From Antarcticimicrobium sp. (GTDB lineage: Bacteria > Pseudomonadota > Alphaproteobacteria > Rhodobacterales > Rhodobacteraceae): 64,000 bases of DNA. This document shows positions 16,807-25,633 of the stretch, piece after piece; position 1 is the stretch's first letter, and the number at the start of each line of letters is the position of its first letter. The stretch lies in contig NZ_JARGPK010000061.1 of the NCBI RefSeq assembly GCF_029212575.1, forward strand, positions 1 through 64,000, read 5' to 3'. A model generated the notes under the pieces. The model worked only from the letters and a program-made list of their open reading frames with translations, searched no databases and had not been told where the DNA came from. The translations under genes and the position numbers were made by a program.

Positions 16807-17543
16807 TGCCCGTCTTTCGCGTAAGTGATTATCAGGTTGTCCCCACCGATGACGCCGTGTTTTCCAAGGCAACACCAGCCGCACTTGTGACTATCTGGGA
16901 TGATGTGCAGCGGGTGCAAGGATTGATGCCTGCCGAAGTGGTCACCCCTGAACGTTACGCGCGTCTCAATCGGTTGGCCGGAGCGCTGAATAGGGTTGCC
17001 GATGGTGGCAACGTGCCGGCGGCCAAGGCCGAGATAGAAACGGTTGAGGCCGAGATCCTCGAGTCGCAGCGCGCGGTGCGCAAACATATGGCCAAGGCAG
17101 ATTGGAAAGAGATTTGCTGGACCTTGGGCGCCGGAATTTTTGGTCTTGCCATATATTGCTTGCTTCGGTCAAACGGCTTCATCGATGTCCCCGATGGTGA
17201 TACGGCGTATAGGCGAAACCTCCTTCAGAATTCCGTCGGTGCGACCGGCTATGCCATGCTTGGATTTGCGGTTGGGGTTGTGTTTCGACGGCTCTATCAG
17301 ATGAAAAACCTACCCTTTTCAAGCCTTCTCGAAAGGTTTCGCCAAGGTCGGCGACCAATATTGGGCGCAGTTGGCAACCTCGCGCTTGTTCTTGCAGTCT
17401 GTCTCTCGGTCTTGATGGGGGTCGAGATTTTCGACACAGGTAATTTCGGTTGGCCCAATATCGAAAGGCCCCAAAGCGCGATCGTTCCCGGACTTCTTAT
17501 TGGCCTCGCGGGGCAAAAACTCTTGAAGCTGCTCTTTGATTGA
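16806..17543 (+). CDS. Membrane protein of unknown function paired with the secreted protein
   Basis: This 245-residue protein has a soluble N-terminal half (1-95) with a coiled-coil-like stretch (AAKAEIETVEAEILESQRAV). About four hydrophobic segments follow at roughly 103-120, 140-158, 185-203 and 220-236. Its start overlaps the stop of the secreted-protein gene (TGATG), implying coupled translation and a joint function across the inner membrane. No family is recognised. Lying between an integrase and a TIR-like gene, it could be defence-related, but there is no direct evidence. Confidence 0.65.
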   Translation: MPVFRVSDYQVVPTDDAVFSKATPAALVTIWDDVQRVQGLMPAEVVTPERYARLNRLAGALNRVADGGNVPAAKAEIETVEAEILESQRAVRKHMAKADWKEICWTLGAGIFGLAIYCLLRSNGFIDVPDGDTAYRRNLLQNSVGATGYAMLGFAVGVVFRRLYQMKNLPFSSLLERFRQGRRPILGAVGNLALVLAVCLSVLMGVEIFDTGNFGWPNIERPQSAIVPGLLIGLAGQKLLKLLFD

Positions 17544-18053
17544 CCCGCACAAAATATGGTGCGACCGATGAAAGACTGTTGGCTTCGGCGGCTGAGCCCT
17601 AATTTCCGCCATTTATGAGATTGATTTTGTACACGATATCAGACCGTTCGACCTCGAAGGCGTCCGTGCCTGATATGATTAATCTGAGCTGGAAAAATTG
17701 TCTGCGACCGCAGCAAGAAAAAACTCGGCTGGTGGCAAACACGGAACGTCAGCCCAGCTCCGTTCGCGGGTCATTCATGGAATGATGCGGCAGTCGTACG
17801 ACCGCGCAAACCTCCCATTGAGCGTTGCAGAGAAATCAAGATACCGAGGTTACTCGGATGTCCGCTTGCATCGAATTGACATCGACAGCTCGATAGCGCA
17901 GCGAAACTGCTTCCCGCCCTGTCTGTCGTATGCTGCGACCGGCCCGGAGCCGCCGTCCGCCCGGGTCACCGCCCGCTGCGGTGCGGCCCGTCAAACCAGC
18001 CATTCGTTGCGCGCGCGTAGCTAAGGGCTGACAGGGGCACTTTGGGTTTCGCA
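17544..18053. other. Gene-free gap between two accessory units
   Basis: About 510 bases lie between the convergent membrane-protein and TIR-like genes. The short frames in it lack ribosome-binding sites and coding character. The right half turns GC-rich and resembles degenerate intergenic repeat sequence. No terminator was identified with confidence. Confidence 0.45.
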
Positions 18054-20024
18054 TCATTTGCCATCTTCTGATTGTGGCACTTCAGCCAGTGTCTTTACCG
18101 CAAGCTCCTTGAGTTCCTTATCTATCGTACAACGAAGAACCTGGCGCTCGTTATCATAGACGGCAATGAAGTCTTTCTTGTTTGGGAAGGAGTCTAATAA
18201 TCCAGCTGGCTTGAGCGAATTTCTTTGGCGATCTGTTTGATAATGACCAACAAGAACCGAACCCATTAATCGCCCTGAAACCGTGACGTCGAACGTTTCA
18301 ACAGTTTTATCGTCCTTCCCAATAAGCGCAGTTCCTAAGCCGTTTCCCGATTGTGTTCTCTGGAAACTACCCTTGGCCGTCACGCGGTCTGCCGCCTTGT
18401 TTACGAACAGTGTGACTTCTTCATCCACCCAAGTGTCGCCCATTGTGCTGGGAGTGGCTTGCCAAACCTGGTGCCCGACTTCCGAAAGAAACTTGCTTAG
18501 TTCTGGAGCGCCGCCCAGCTTCTTAACTCGTTCCTCTTCTTCATCTGCGGGTATTGAGTCGAGCCTTACTTGCGACTTCGCGACGTTCTTATGTGCGCCA
18601 TCGATCTCTTTGGCACGCTGAAGTTCGCCCTCCGCCTCCTTCAAGAAACCAGCGGACATGAGCATCTCGGCTAGGTTGCTCATCGCCAATGTTTCTCCTT
18701 GGTTGGCAGCAGTCTTGTAGGCAGACACAGACAACCCCGGCAGCGAAAATCCCTGATAGACCACACCTAGATTATTCCAAGTAATGTGGTCGCGCTTTTC
18801 GCCTGGGATTTTCTCGTAGTGATACATCGTTAGAGAGTTGTTATCGCTTTCTGAGTGCGCATATGCGAGTTGAAATCGTTTCTGCATATCAGTCGGATCA
18901 ATTTCAAGTTCACGTTCCATTATGGCCAGCTTCAGAATTTTACTTTCGCCATGCCATGAGGCCAATTTCTCTATTGTCGAAAGTAAGTCCTTTTCGTCTT
19001 CAGATGTTTCGACCAAGGATCGCAACTCGTTGATCGCGGTTTCGACACCACTGATGTCGCCGATAGACTGACAAATACGGGCAAGCGCAGATAACGCAAT
19101 CCGCTTTTCAGAGTTCTCAACACTGATCTCCAAAGAAGCCTGATACTTTTCCCGCGCTCTATTGTAATCTTCGAAATGCTCGTATGCTCGAGCCAAATTC
19201 ATCTGGATTTTCGAATTTTCGGGATAATTATTGGAAATGGAATTTATTTCCGATAGGTGGTTTTCTTCGGTAAACTGCGTCTTCATTAGCAGGCATGAAG
19301 TTGTCCAAATCGCCACTATTTCTTTATCTGCGCCGACCCTTTTGAGCCATGCGTCTGAGACAATTTCAGCCCTCTCCGCGTCTTTGAAAATTACTGCTTT
19401 AAAATACTCAAAGTCGAACTTCTTCTCGTTCCATTCGTCGTTTGGCTCTTCTGCGTCATGGCCCAACGGCTCTTCATGATCTTCACCAGATGCCGTGCCT
19501 TCGTTTTGTAATCTCGAAGAACGCGCAGCACTAACGCCTGAGCCTTGAAGGCTCGTTACCATCCCTAAAATGCTACTGAATGATTTTTCAACCGCGTCCC
19601 GATCAAATGGAATATACTCTATGTTGCCTTGCAAGCTGCCCGGCTTTCTTACGCCCCCCTGAAGGAGGATGATGATTTTCATCTTCCGACCGATTGCTAA
19701 GCCGATCTCTTGGATGATCCAATCAGATGTTTTGGCTTGGAGTTCGTCTTTCTTAATCTTCCAGAAATTTCCAAAAATGGTTCTTGCAAAACTATTTTCC
19801 TTTGCTACGCGTTCGTTTGGCGTACAGATTCCAATAAACAAGTTCCGACCATCTATGAGATCGAGCACCTTAAAGGCCACGTCGTCGGGTCTCGGCTCAG
19901 TAGCGTGAACCCAGTCGAATTCGTGGCTCCTTGAAAGCTCGTCAAAGAAATCTGTGAATTTTCTTACTACGGCTTCATCCTCTGGCAGGAAGCTGTGCCC
20001 AACGAATGCGCTAATATTTGCCAT
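18054..20024 (-). CDS. TIR-like domain protein with TPR repeats (candidate defence protein)
   Basis: This is a 656-residue protein. Residues 1-160 resemble a TIR/deoxyribosyltransferase-like nucleotide-cleaving fold: AFVGHSFLPED at the first strand (Ser11), FIGICTPN, and SDWIIQEIGLA with Glu106 in the position of the catalytic glutamate, then IIILLQGG. Residues about 160-210 are an acidic linker. Residues about 215-500 contain TPR-like helices (ARAYEHFEDYNRAREKYQAS; WNNLGVVYQG; AMSNLAEMLMSAGFLKEAE). Residues about 520-656 form a separate domain of unknown type. By analogy with TIR-repeat immune proteins it may hydrolyse NAD or a related nucleotide when its sensor part is engaged. GC is clearly below the core. 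There is no obvious ribosome-binding site at the ATG, so a near-leaderless start is possible. Confidence 0.65.
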   Translation of the reverse strand: MANISAFVGHSFLPEDEAVVRKFTDFFDELSRSHEFDWVHATEPRPDDVAFKVLDLIDGRNLFIGICTPNERVAKENSFARTIFGNFWKIKKDELQAKTSDWIIQEIGLAIGRKMKIIILLQGGVRKPGSLQGNIEYIPFDRDAVEKSFSSILGMVTSLQGSGVSAARSSRLQNEGTASGEDHEEPLGHDAEEPNDEWNEKKFDFEYFKAVIFKDAERAEIVSDAWLKRVGADKEIVAIWTTSCLLMKTQFTEENHLSEINSISNNYPENSKIQMNLARAYEHFEDYNRAREKYQASLEISVENSEKRIALSALARICQSIGDISGVETAINELRSLVETSEDEKDLLSTIEKLASWHGESKILKLAIMERELEIDPTDMQKRFQLAYAHSESDNNSLTMYHYEKIPGEKRDHITWNNLGVVYQGFSLPGLSVSAYKTAANQGETLAMSNLAEMLMSAGFLKEAEGELQRAKEIDGAHKNVAKSQVRLDSIPADEEEERVKKLGGAPELSKFLSEVGHQVWQATPSTMGDTWVDEEVTLFVNKAADRVTAKGSFQRTQSGNGLGTALIGKDDKTVETFDVTVSGRLMGSVLVGHYQTDRQRNSLKPAGLLDSFPNKKDFIAVYDNERQVLRCTIDKELKELAVKTLAEVPQSEDGK

Positions 20025-20401
20025 GTCTAAAACTACCGCTCTGATCTTGCTTCTAAGGTTCTTTCAGTCCTCAGCTTGAAGTTAGTCGCTAAATGCCGAA
20101 AGTTGTAGCTTCAATCTGACGTAAGGAGCGTTCGTTTGGAGCCGTTGCCGTAAGTTGGCCTATGACAACCTGCGGCGACATCGAATGTCAGCTACCATTT
20201 TGGCCGCCTAGCTGGCTCGCGATCGCAGCAAACGACCGCTCTCCGCCCTCCCCGACAAGCTGTCTCTTGGCACACGCTATGCCCTGCTAACCGAAGAACA
20301 GAACAAAAACAAAACAGGTCTATGTGAGTGGCGTGTGAGAGTCGCACGATCTCGGCCAAGGAGCCACACAACTTTCGGCCGGTTAACCCCTTGAAATCAT
20401 T
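20025..20401. other. Gap between the TIR-like gene and tRNA-Leu: island end
   Basis: No gene is recognised in these 377 bases. They probably contain the promoter of the leftward TIR-like gene and the attachment-site side of the island, because they directly abut the 3' end of tRNA-Leu. No second copy of the tRNA 3' end was found in the window. Confidence 0.5.
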
Positions 20402-20487
20402 TGGTGCCCAAGGCGAGACTCGAACTCGCACGCTGTTACCAGCGGGGGATTTTGAATCCCCTGCGTCTACCATTCCGCCACTTGGGC
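20402..20487 (-). tRNA. tRNA-Leu (anticodon CAA)
   Basis: A complete cloverleaf can be drawn on the minus strand: acceptor GCCCAAG pairs with CTTGGGC, followed by the encoded ACCA. The anticodon stem GGGGA/TCCCC encloses loop TTCAAAA (anticodon CAA, decoding UUG). A long variable arm follows and the T-arm contains GTTCGAGTC. The 86-base length fits a class II tRNA. Its 3' end faces the accessory island, making it the likely integration target. Confidence 0.95.
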
Positions 20488-20635
20488 CGCGCTCCGGGAT
20501 ACCCCAAGGCGCGGGGCGAGGTCCAGAGCGAAAAACGCACCCTGTCCCCCGGTGGGATGCCGCCAAGGTTGACCGCGGCGGCGGCGCATGGTTTGGCGAT
20601 GGGTCAGAGACCTTGAGCCCGGGGACCGGCCAGCC

Positions 20636-21214
20636 ATGTTGAACCGCCTTTACGACCGCACGCTTGCCCTGGCCGACCATCCAAGGGCGATGTGGGCGCT
20701 GGCGCTGGTGGCCTTTGTCGAAAGCTCGGTCTTCCCGATCCCGCCGGACGTGCTGATGATCCCGATGATCCTGGCCCGACCCAACCGCGCCTGGGCGATC
20801 GCGGGCGTCGCGCTCGTCGCCTCGGTGCTGGGCGGGCTGCTGGGCTATGCCATCGGCGCATTCGCCTACGAGGGGATCGGCCAGCCGATCCTGGCGACAA
20901 TGGGCAAGGGCGACGCGATGGAACAGTTCAACGCACGGTTCAACGATTTCGGCTTCTGGGCGGTGCTGGCCGCCGGGGTCACGCCGTTTCCCTACAAGGT
21001 GATCACCATCATGTCGGGCTGGACCGGGATGCCGATCCTGACCTTCGTGGCGACATCGATCCTTGCCCGCGCGCTGCGGTTCTTCGTTCTGGCCGGGCTG
21101 CTGCGCACCTTTGGCGCGCCGATCCGCACCTTCATCGAATCGCGGCTCAACCTCCTCTTTTCCGTCTTCGTCGTGCTGCTGATCGGCGGTTTCCTTTTGG
21201 TGAAATACCTATGA
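20636..21214 (+). CDS. DedA/VTT-family membrane protein (YqaA-like)
   Basis: This 192-residue inner-membrane protein of the VTT/DedA superfamily is implicated in lipid scrambling and envelope homeostasis. It has ESSVFPIPPDVLMIPMILA near the N-terminus, GLLGYAIGAF in the middle, and the characteristic re-entrant ARALRFFVLAGLL motif. At least four hydrophobic segments are visible. The ATG at 20636 is chosen because the frame upstream has no coding character. It overlaps dsbB by four bases (ATGA), so the two are co-translated. It is the first core gene right of the island. Confidence 0.85.
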   Translation: MLNRLYDRTLALADHPRAMWALALVAFVESSVFPIPPDVLMIPMILARPNRAWAIAGVALVASVLGGLLGYAIGAFAYEGIGQPILATMGKGDAMEQFNARFNDFGFWAVLAAGVTPFPYKVITIMSGWTGMPILTFVATSILARALRFFVLAGLLRTFGAPIRTFIESRLNLLFSVFVVLLIGGFLLVKYL

Positions 21215-21672
21215 CCCGCAAACTCCTGATCCTCGCCGCCGCCGGCGGCTCCGCCGCGCTGTTGCTTGGCGCGCTGGGATTTCAATACCTGGGCGGGCTG
21301 CCCCCTTGCGACCTGTGCATCTGGCAGCGCTGGCCGCATCTGGCCGCCGTGGTCCTCGGCGGTGCCGCGCTGACCCTGCGTGGACGCGCGCTGCCGCTAC
21401 TCGGCGCTGTCGCGGCCCTGACCACCTCCGGGTTCGGCCTCTACCACACCGGGGTCGAGCGCGGCTGGTGGCAGGGCCCGAGCACCTGCACCTCCGCCCC
21501 GGTTGGCGGGCTGACACCGGACCAACTGATGGAGCAGATCATGTCCGCCCCGCTGGTGCGCTGCGACGAGGTGCCGTGGGAACTTCTGGGGCTGTCGATG
21601 GCCAGCTGGAACGCCATCGCGGCGCTGGGGCTGGCGCTGGTCTGGCTGGCCGCCGCCCGGGCCACCCGCTAG
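21211..21672 (+). CDS. dsbB: Disulfide bond formation protein B
   Basis: This 153-residue, four-helix inner-membrane quinone reductase reoxidises DsbA. The first periplasmic cysteine pair is in PPCDLCIWQRWPH, with the quinone-proximal Arg nearby. The second pair is formed by Cys in GPSTCTSAP and LVRCDEVPW. Length is typical. It is coupled to the upstream dedA gene. Its TAG stop shares a CTAG with the stop of the convergent Lrp gene, so the two genes overlap by four bases. Confidence 0.9.
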   Translation: MTRKLLILAAAGGSAALLLGALGFQYLGGLPPCDLCIWQRWPHLAAVVLGGAALTLRGRALPLLGAVAALTTSGFGLYHTGVERGWWQGPSTCTSAPVGGLTPDQLMEQIMSAPLVRCDEVPWELLGLSMASWNAIAALGLALVWLAAARATR

Positions 21673-22094
21673 GCCGACTTCCGGGTCGAGAGCAGCAGGC
21701 TGGTTTCACTGGTGCTGACCCCGTCCAGCATGCGGATGCGCGCCAAGGCCTGATCCAGCGCCTCCAGCGTCTCGGTGCCCAGTTCCACGATCAGATCCCA
21801 GCGCCCGTTGGTGGAGTGGATCGCCCGCACCTCGGGCAGCCCGTGCAACTGCCGGGTGATCCGTGCGGCCCCCCTGCCCTCGATCCCGATCATCATCAAC
21901 CCGCGCACCGGGTCGCGCAGCGCATCGGCCTTCAGCACCACGGTAAAGCCCAGGATATCGCCGCGCCGCTGCAGCCGCTCGATCCGGGTGCGCACCGTGG
22001 TGCGCGACATCCCCAGCTGCAACGCCAGGTCCGAGAGCGAGGCGCGCGCGTCATGGCGCAGGGCAGCGATCAGGCGTTCGTCCGTTTTGTCCAT
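21669..22094 (-). CDS. Lrp/AsnC-family transcriptional regulator
   Basis: This 141-residue protein has an N-terminal winged helix (MDKTDERLIAALRHDARASL, then SDLALQLGMSRTTVRTRIERL) and a C-terminal RAM ligand-binding domain (VRGLMMIGIEG, VRAIHSTNGRWDLIVE). It lies divergent to arginase and ornithine cyclodeaminase, so it probably controls arginine/ornithine catabolism with an amino acid as effector. The MDKTDERL start at 22094 aligns best with the family; an ATG at 22115 would add seven residues. Confidence 0.88.
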   Translation of the reverse strand: MDKTDERLIAALRHDARASLSDLALQLGMSRTTVRTRIERLQRRGDILGFTVVLKADALRDPVRGLMMIGIEGRGAARITRQLHGLPEVRAIHSTNGRWDLIVELGTETLEALDQALARIRMLDGVSTSETSLLLSTRKSA

Positions 22095-22200
22095 TTCACC
22101 ACCCGTTTCGTACATACACGAGCCGATTTGACCATTTTAGCCCGTTCACCTCAACGCATTTCGGCGGCATTCCCTTATGCGACACAATGGCGGAGCGATG

Positions 22201-23127
22201 ATGGACCAAACGGACTGCATTCTGATCGGCGCGCCGGTCGACAGCGGCAAGCGCCGCGCCGGTTGCCTGATGGGCCCCGATGCCCTGCGCACCGCCGGGC
22301 TGGGTCAGGCCTTGCGCGATCTTGGCCACCGGGTCGAGGATCTGGGGAATCTGAGCCCCGAAACGTACAATCCCGACACTGACGACAACCGCCTGTTCAG
22401 ACCGAGGGAAACCGCCGGCTGGGCCGCGCGGCTGATCGCGGCGGCCGAGGCGGCGATGGGGCGCGGGTTGCCGATCTTCCTCGGCGGCGATCACGCGCTG
22501 TCGCTGGGTTCGGTCGCGGGCGTGGCCAACCATGCGGCGCGCACCGGGCGACCACAATTCGTGCTCTGGCTGGATGCGCATAGCGACTATCACACGCCCC
22601 AGACCACCGACTCCGGCAACCTGCACGGCACGCCGCTGGGCTATGTGACCGGGCGCGACGGGTTCGACGGGTTTCCGCCGGTCGCCAACCCGGTGCCGCA
22701 GGAAAACATCTGCCTGCTCGGGCTGCGCTCGGTCGATGCGGCGGAACGCGCGGCGCTGGAGGGAACGGCGATCCAGCGACACGACATGCGCGAGATCGAC
22801 GAGCGCGGCATCGCCCGCCCGCTGGGGGAGTTTCTCGACCGGGTCCGCGCCGCGAACGGGTTTCTGCATGTTTCGCTCGACGTGGATTTCCTCGACCCCA
22901 CCTTCGCCCCCGCCGTGGGCACCACAGTGCCGGGCGGCGCCACCCTGCGCGAGGGGCATCTGGTGATGGAGATGATCTGCGACAGCGGGCTGATGAGCTC
23001 GCTCGACCTGGTGGAACTCAACCCGTTTCTCGACGAGCGCGGCCGCACCGCGCAGCTTCTGGTGGACCTCGCCGCCTCGGTGCTGGGGCGCCGGGTATTC
23101 GACCGACCGACAAGGGCCTTTGCATGA
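22201..23127 (+). CDS. Arginase
   Basis: This 308-residue ureohydrolase converts arginine to ornithine and urea. Manganese-binding motifs are visible: GGDHALSLGS, LDAHSDYHTP and SLDVDFLDPTFAP. The start at 22201 is preferred because GGAG lies five bases upstream; an ATG directly before it (22198) is in frame. The stop overlaps the next start (ATGA), coupling it to ornithine cyclodeaminase. Divergent Lrp-type control is likely. Confidence 0.92.
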   Translation: MDQTDCILIGAPVDSGKRRAGCLMGPDALRTAGLGQALRDLGHRVEDLGNLSPETYNPDTDDNRLFRPRETAGWAARLIAAAEAAMGRGLPIFLGGDHALSLGSVAGVANHAARTGRPQFVLWLDAHSDYHTPQTTDSGNLHGTPLGYVTGRDGFDGFPPVANPVPQENICLLGLRSVDAAERAALEGTAIQRHDMREIDERGIARPLGEFLDRVRAANGFLHVSLDVDFLDPTFAPAVGTTVPGGATLREGHLVMEMICDSGLMSSLDLVELNPFLDERGRTAQLLVDLAASVLGRRVFDRPTRAFA

Positions 23128-24185
23128 CACATACGACCGAACCCTCCGACAAGGCGCTGGTGCCTTTCGTCTCCGTCGACCACATGATGAAACTGGTGCA
23201 TCGCATCGGGTTGGCACCGATGCTGCGCGGGCTGGCCGAGAATATCGAGGCCGATTTCCGCCGCTGGGAGCTGTTCGACAAGACCCCGCGCGTGGCCAGC
23301 CATTCGGCCGAGGGGGTGATCGAGCTGATGCCCACCTCGGACGGCGAGGTTTACGGGTTCAAATACGTCAACGGCCACCCCAAGAACATGAAGGAGGGGC
23401 TGCAAACCGTGACCGCCTTTGGACTTTTGGCGGATGTCGGAAACGGATACCCGGTGCTGTTGAGCGAGATGACGCTGCTGACCGCGCTGCGCACCGCCGC
23501 AACCTCGGCCATGGTGGCGAAACACCTGGCGCCCATGGGGGCCCGAACCATGGCGATGATCGGCAACGGCGCCCAGTCGGAGTTCCAGAGCCTTGCGATG
23601 AAGGCGATCTGCGGCATCGACAGCGTGCGGCTGTGGGACATCGATCCGCAGGCGACGGCGAAATGCGCCGCCAACCTGGCCGGACACGGGCTGCGCGTGA
23701 CCGCCTGCGCCAGCGCCGAAGAGGCGATCGAGGGGGCGCAGATCCTGACCACCTGCACCGCCGACAAGCAATGCGCAACGATCCTGAGCGACAACATGGT
23801 CGGCCCCGGCGTGCATATCAACGCCATCGGCGGCGACTGCCCCGGCAAAACCGAGCTGGCGCCGGGCATCCTGAGCCGCGCCGGTGTCTTCGTGGAATAC
23901 CCGGACCAGACCCGGATCGAGGGCGAGATCCAGCAGATGCCCAAAGATTTCCCGGTGACGGAGATCTGGGAGGTGATCACAGGCCGGACGCCGGGCCGGA
24001 AGCGCGCCGAGCAGATCACCCTGTTCGACAGTGTCGGCTTTGCCATCGAGGATTTCAGCGCCCTGCGCTTCGTGCGCGACCGGGTGGCGGGCACCGACCT
24101 TTACCATCCGCTCGACCTTTTGGCCGATCCCGACGATCCGCGCGACCTCTTCGGCATGGTCCAGCGCGCGGCGCCCGTCGCGTGA
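23124..24185 (+). CDS. Ornithine cyclodeaminase
   Basis: This 353-residue NAD-dependent enzyme of the OCD/mu-crystallin family converts ornithine to proline and ammonia. Markers are FKYVNGHPKN (substrate side), TALRTAATSAMVAKHLAP, the Rossmann MIGNGAQSEFQ, and HINAIGGDCPGKTEL. Overlap with the arginase stop means the two enzymes form a complete arginine-to-proline route and are probably induced together. Confidence 0.92.
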   Translation: MTHTTEPSDKALVPFVSVDHMMKLVHRIGLAPMLRGLAENIEADFRRWELFDKTPRVASHSAEGVIELMPTSDGEVYGFKYVNGHPKNMKEGLQTVTAFGLLADVGNGYPVLLSEMTLLTALRTAATSAMVAKHLAPMGARTMAMIGNGAQSEFQSLAMKAICGIDSVRLWDIDPQATAKCAANLAGHGLRVTACASAEEAIEGAQILTTCTADKQCATILSDNMVGPGVHINAIGGDCPGKTELAPGILSRAGVFVEYPDQTRIEGEIQQMPKDFPVTEIWEVITGRTPGRKRAEQITLFDSVGFAIEDFSALRFVRDRVAGTDLYHPLDLLADPDDPRDLFGMVQRAAPVA

Positions 24186-24233
24186 CTCCGGGGACCAGGC
24201 CCAGCGGATGTCGGGCGGCCAGTGGTCGCCCGA

Positions 24234-24818
24234 TCAGGCCTCCAGTTCCGCATCCCAGTAAAGAAAGTCCATCCAGCTTTCGTGCAGCAGGTTGGGCGGG
24301 AACTTGCGCCCGGTGTTGCGCAGCTCCTCGGCGCCGGGCCGGCGCGGCGGGCGGCGCAGCGACATGCCGGCGCGGTGCAGCGACTTGGAGCCCTTTTTCA
24401 GGTTGCAGGGCGAACAGGCCGCGACCACGTTTTCCCAGCTGGTCACGCCACCGGCGGCGCGCGGCACCACGTGATCGAAGGTCAGATCGCCCCTGGCGCC
24501 GCAGTACTGGCAGCGGAATTCGTCGCGCAGGAATAAATTAAAGCGCGTGAAGGCCACGCGCTTTTGAGGTTTGACGTAATCTTTCAGGACCACCACGCTG
24601 GGCATCCTGATGCTGGTACTGGGACTGTGCACGAACTCGTCGTATTCGGCGACGATGTCCACCCGGTCGAGCCAGGCCGCCTTGATTGCCTCCTGCCAGG
24701 ACCACAGCGACAGCGGATAATAGGATAGCGGCCGGTAGTCCGCGTTCAGCACCAGCGCCGGGTGCTGCTTCAACGCGCCGGGTTCGCGCACAAATTCCGT
24801 TCTGAAATCGCCGTCCAT
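24234..24818 (-). CDS. HNH endonuclease family protein
   Basis: This 194-residue protein has a C-terminal HNH fold: FRCQYCGA, LTFDHVVPRAAGG, SWENVVAACSPCNLKKG. Two CxxC pairs bind zinc and the DH plus N provide the catalytic core. The N-terminal NADYRPLSYYPLSLWSWQEA is typical of a widespread chromosomal HNH family of about this length. It is conserved in non-mobile contexts, so a housekeeping or stress role is as likely as restriction. Confidence 0.88.
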   Translation of the reverse strand: MDGDFRTEFVREPGALKQHPALVLNADYRPLSYYPLSLWSWQEAIKAAWLDRVDIVAEYDEFVHSPSTSIRMPSVVVLKDYVKPQKRVAFTRFNLFLRDEFRCQYCGARGDLTFDHVVPRAAGGVTSWENVVAACSPCNLKKGSKSLHRAGMSLRRPPRRPGAEELRNTGRKFPPNLLHESWMDFLYWDAELEA

Positions 24819-25045
24819 CGCGTGACTCCGCCCTCGCCCTGGCTGCCCGTTGCGCGCCCCAGGACGGGGAGTCCCGCCCCAGCCGTAATCCGACTATATA
24901 TCGCGGTTGACCTCTGGCAAGCCCAGAATAACCACAACATGTCGCCACATCGATACGTTGCCCGGATGACAGGCGGATGACAGTTATCCACAAGGGCGCG
25001 CGCGCGGCCGTTCCCTTTCACCGCGCGGTGAGCTAGGGGCGGCGC

Positions 25046-25621
25046 ATGGCGCATCTGATCCGCTTCAACAAACCCTTTGACGTGCTGCCCCAGTTCACCG
25101 ACCGGGGCAGCGACGGCAGCCCGCGCCGCACGCTGTCGGATTTCATCGACCTGCCCGGGGTCTATCCCGCCGGGCGGCTGGACCGCGACAGCGAGGGGCT
25201 GATGCTGCTGACCGATGACGGGCGGCTGCAGGCGCGCATCACCGATCCCCGGCACAAGATGGAAAAGACCTACCTCGTGCAGGTCGAGGGGGAGCCCGAT
25301 GAGGCGGCGCTGGCGGCGCTGTGCGCGGGCGTCGATCTGAAGGACGGGCGCACCCGGCCCGCCAAGGCGCGGCGGATCGAGACGCCGCCGGGCCTCTGGC
25401 CGCGCAATCCGCCGATCCGGGTGCGCAAGAGCGTTCCCGATTGCTGGATCGAGCTGACGATCCGCGAAGGCCGGAACCGGCAGGTGCGACGGATGACGGC
25501 CGCCGTGGGCCACCCCACCCTGCGGCTGATCCGCTGGCGCATCGGGCCGTGGTCGCTGGACGGGCTGGCGCCCGGCGCCTGGGAGGCGCTGCCGCCCCCT
25601 GACAGGGGCGCGCGGCGTTGA
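25046..25621 (+). CDS. rluE: 23S rRNA pseudouridine synthase, RluE type
   Basis: This 191-residue member of the RsuA/RluE family lacks an S4 domain, as RluE does. The opening [13 protein letters not shown] and catalytic [14 protein letters not shown] (Asp is the nucleophile) match RluE closely, as does the C-terminal [20 protein letters not shown]. RluE modifies a uridine in the 23S rRNA peptidyl-transferase region. The ATG at 25046 lies just after AGGGGCGG. Confidence 0.9.
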   Translation: MAHLIRFNKPFDVLPQFTDRGSDGSPRRTLSDFIDLPGVYPAGRLDRDSEGLMLLTDDGRLQARITDPRHKMEKTYLVQVEGEPDEAALAALCAGVDLKDGRTRPAKARRIETPPGLWPRNPPIRVRKSVPDCWIELTIREGRNRQVRRMTAAVGHPTLRLIRWRIGPWSLDGLAPGAWEALPPPDRGARR

Positions 25622-25633
25622 TAGGCTTTTGCC

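Noticed and set aside
17698..18024. Open frame of 108 codons in the gap before the TIR-like gene
   Set aside because: Non-ATG start, no ribosome-binding site and GC-rich repeat-like composition in its second half.
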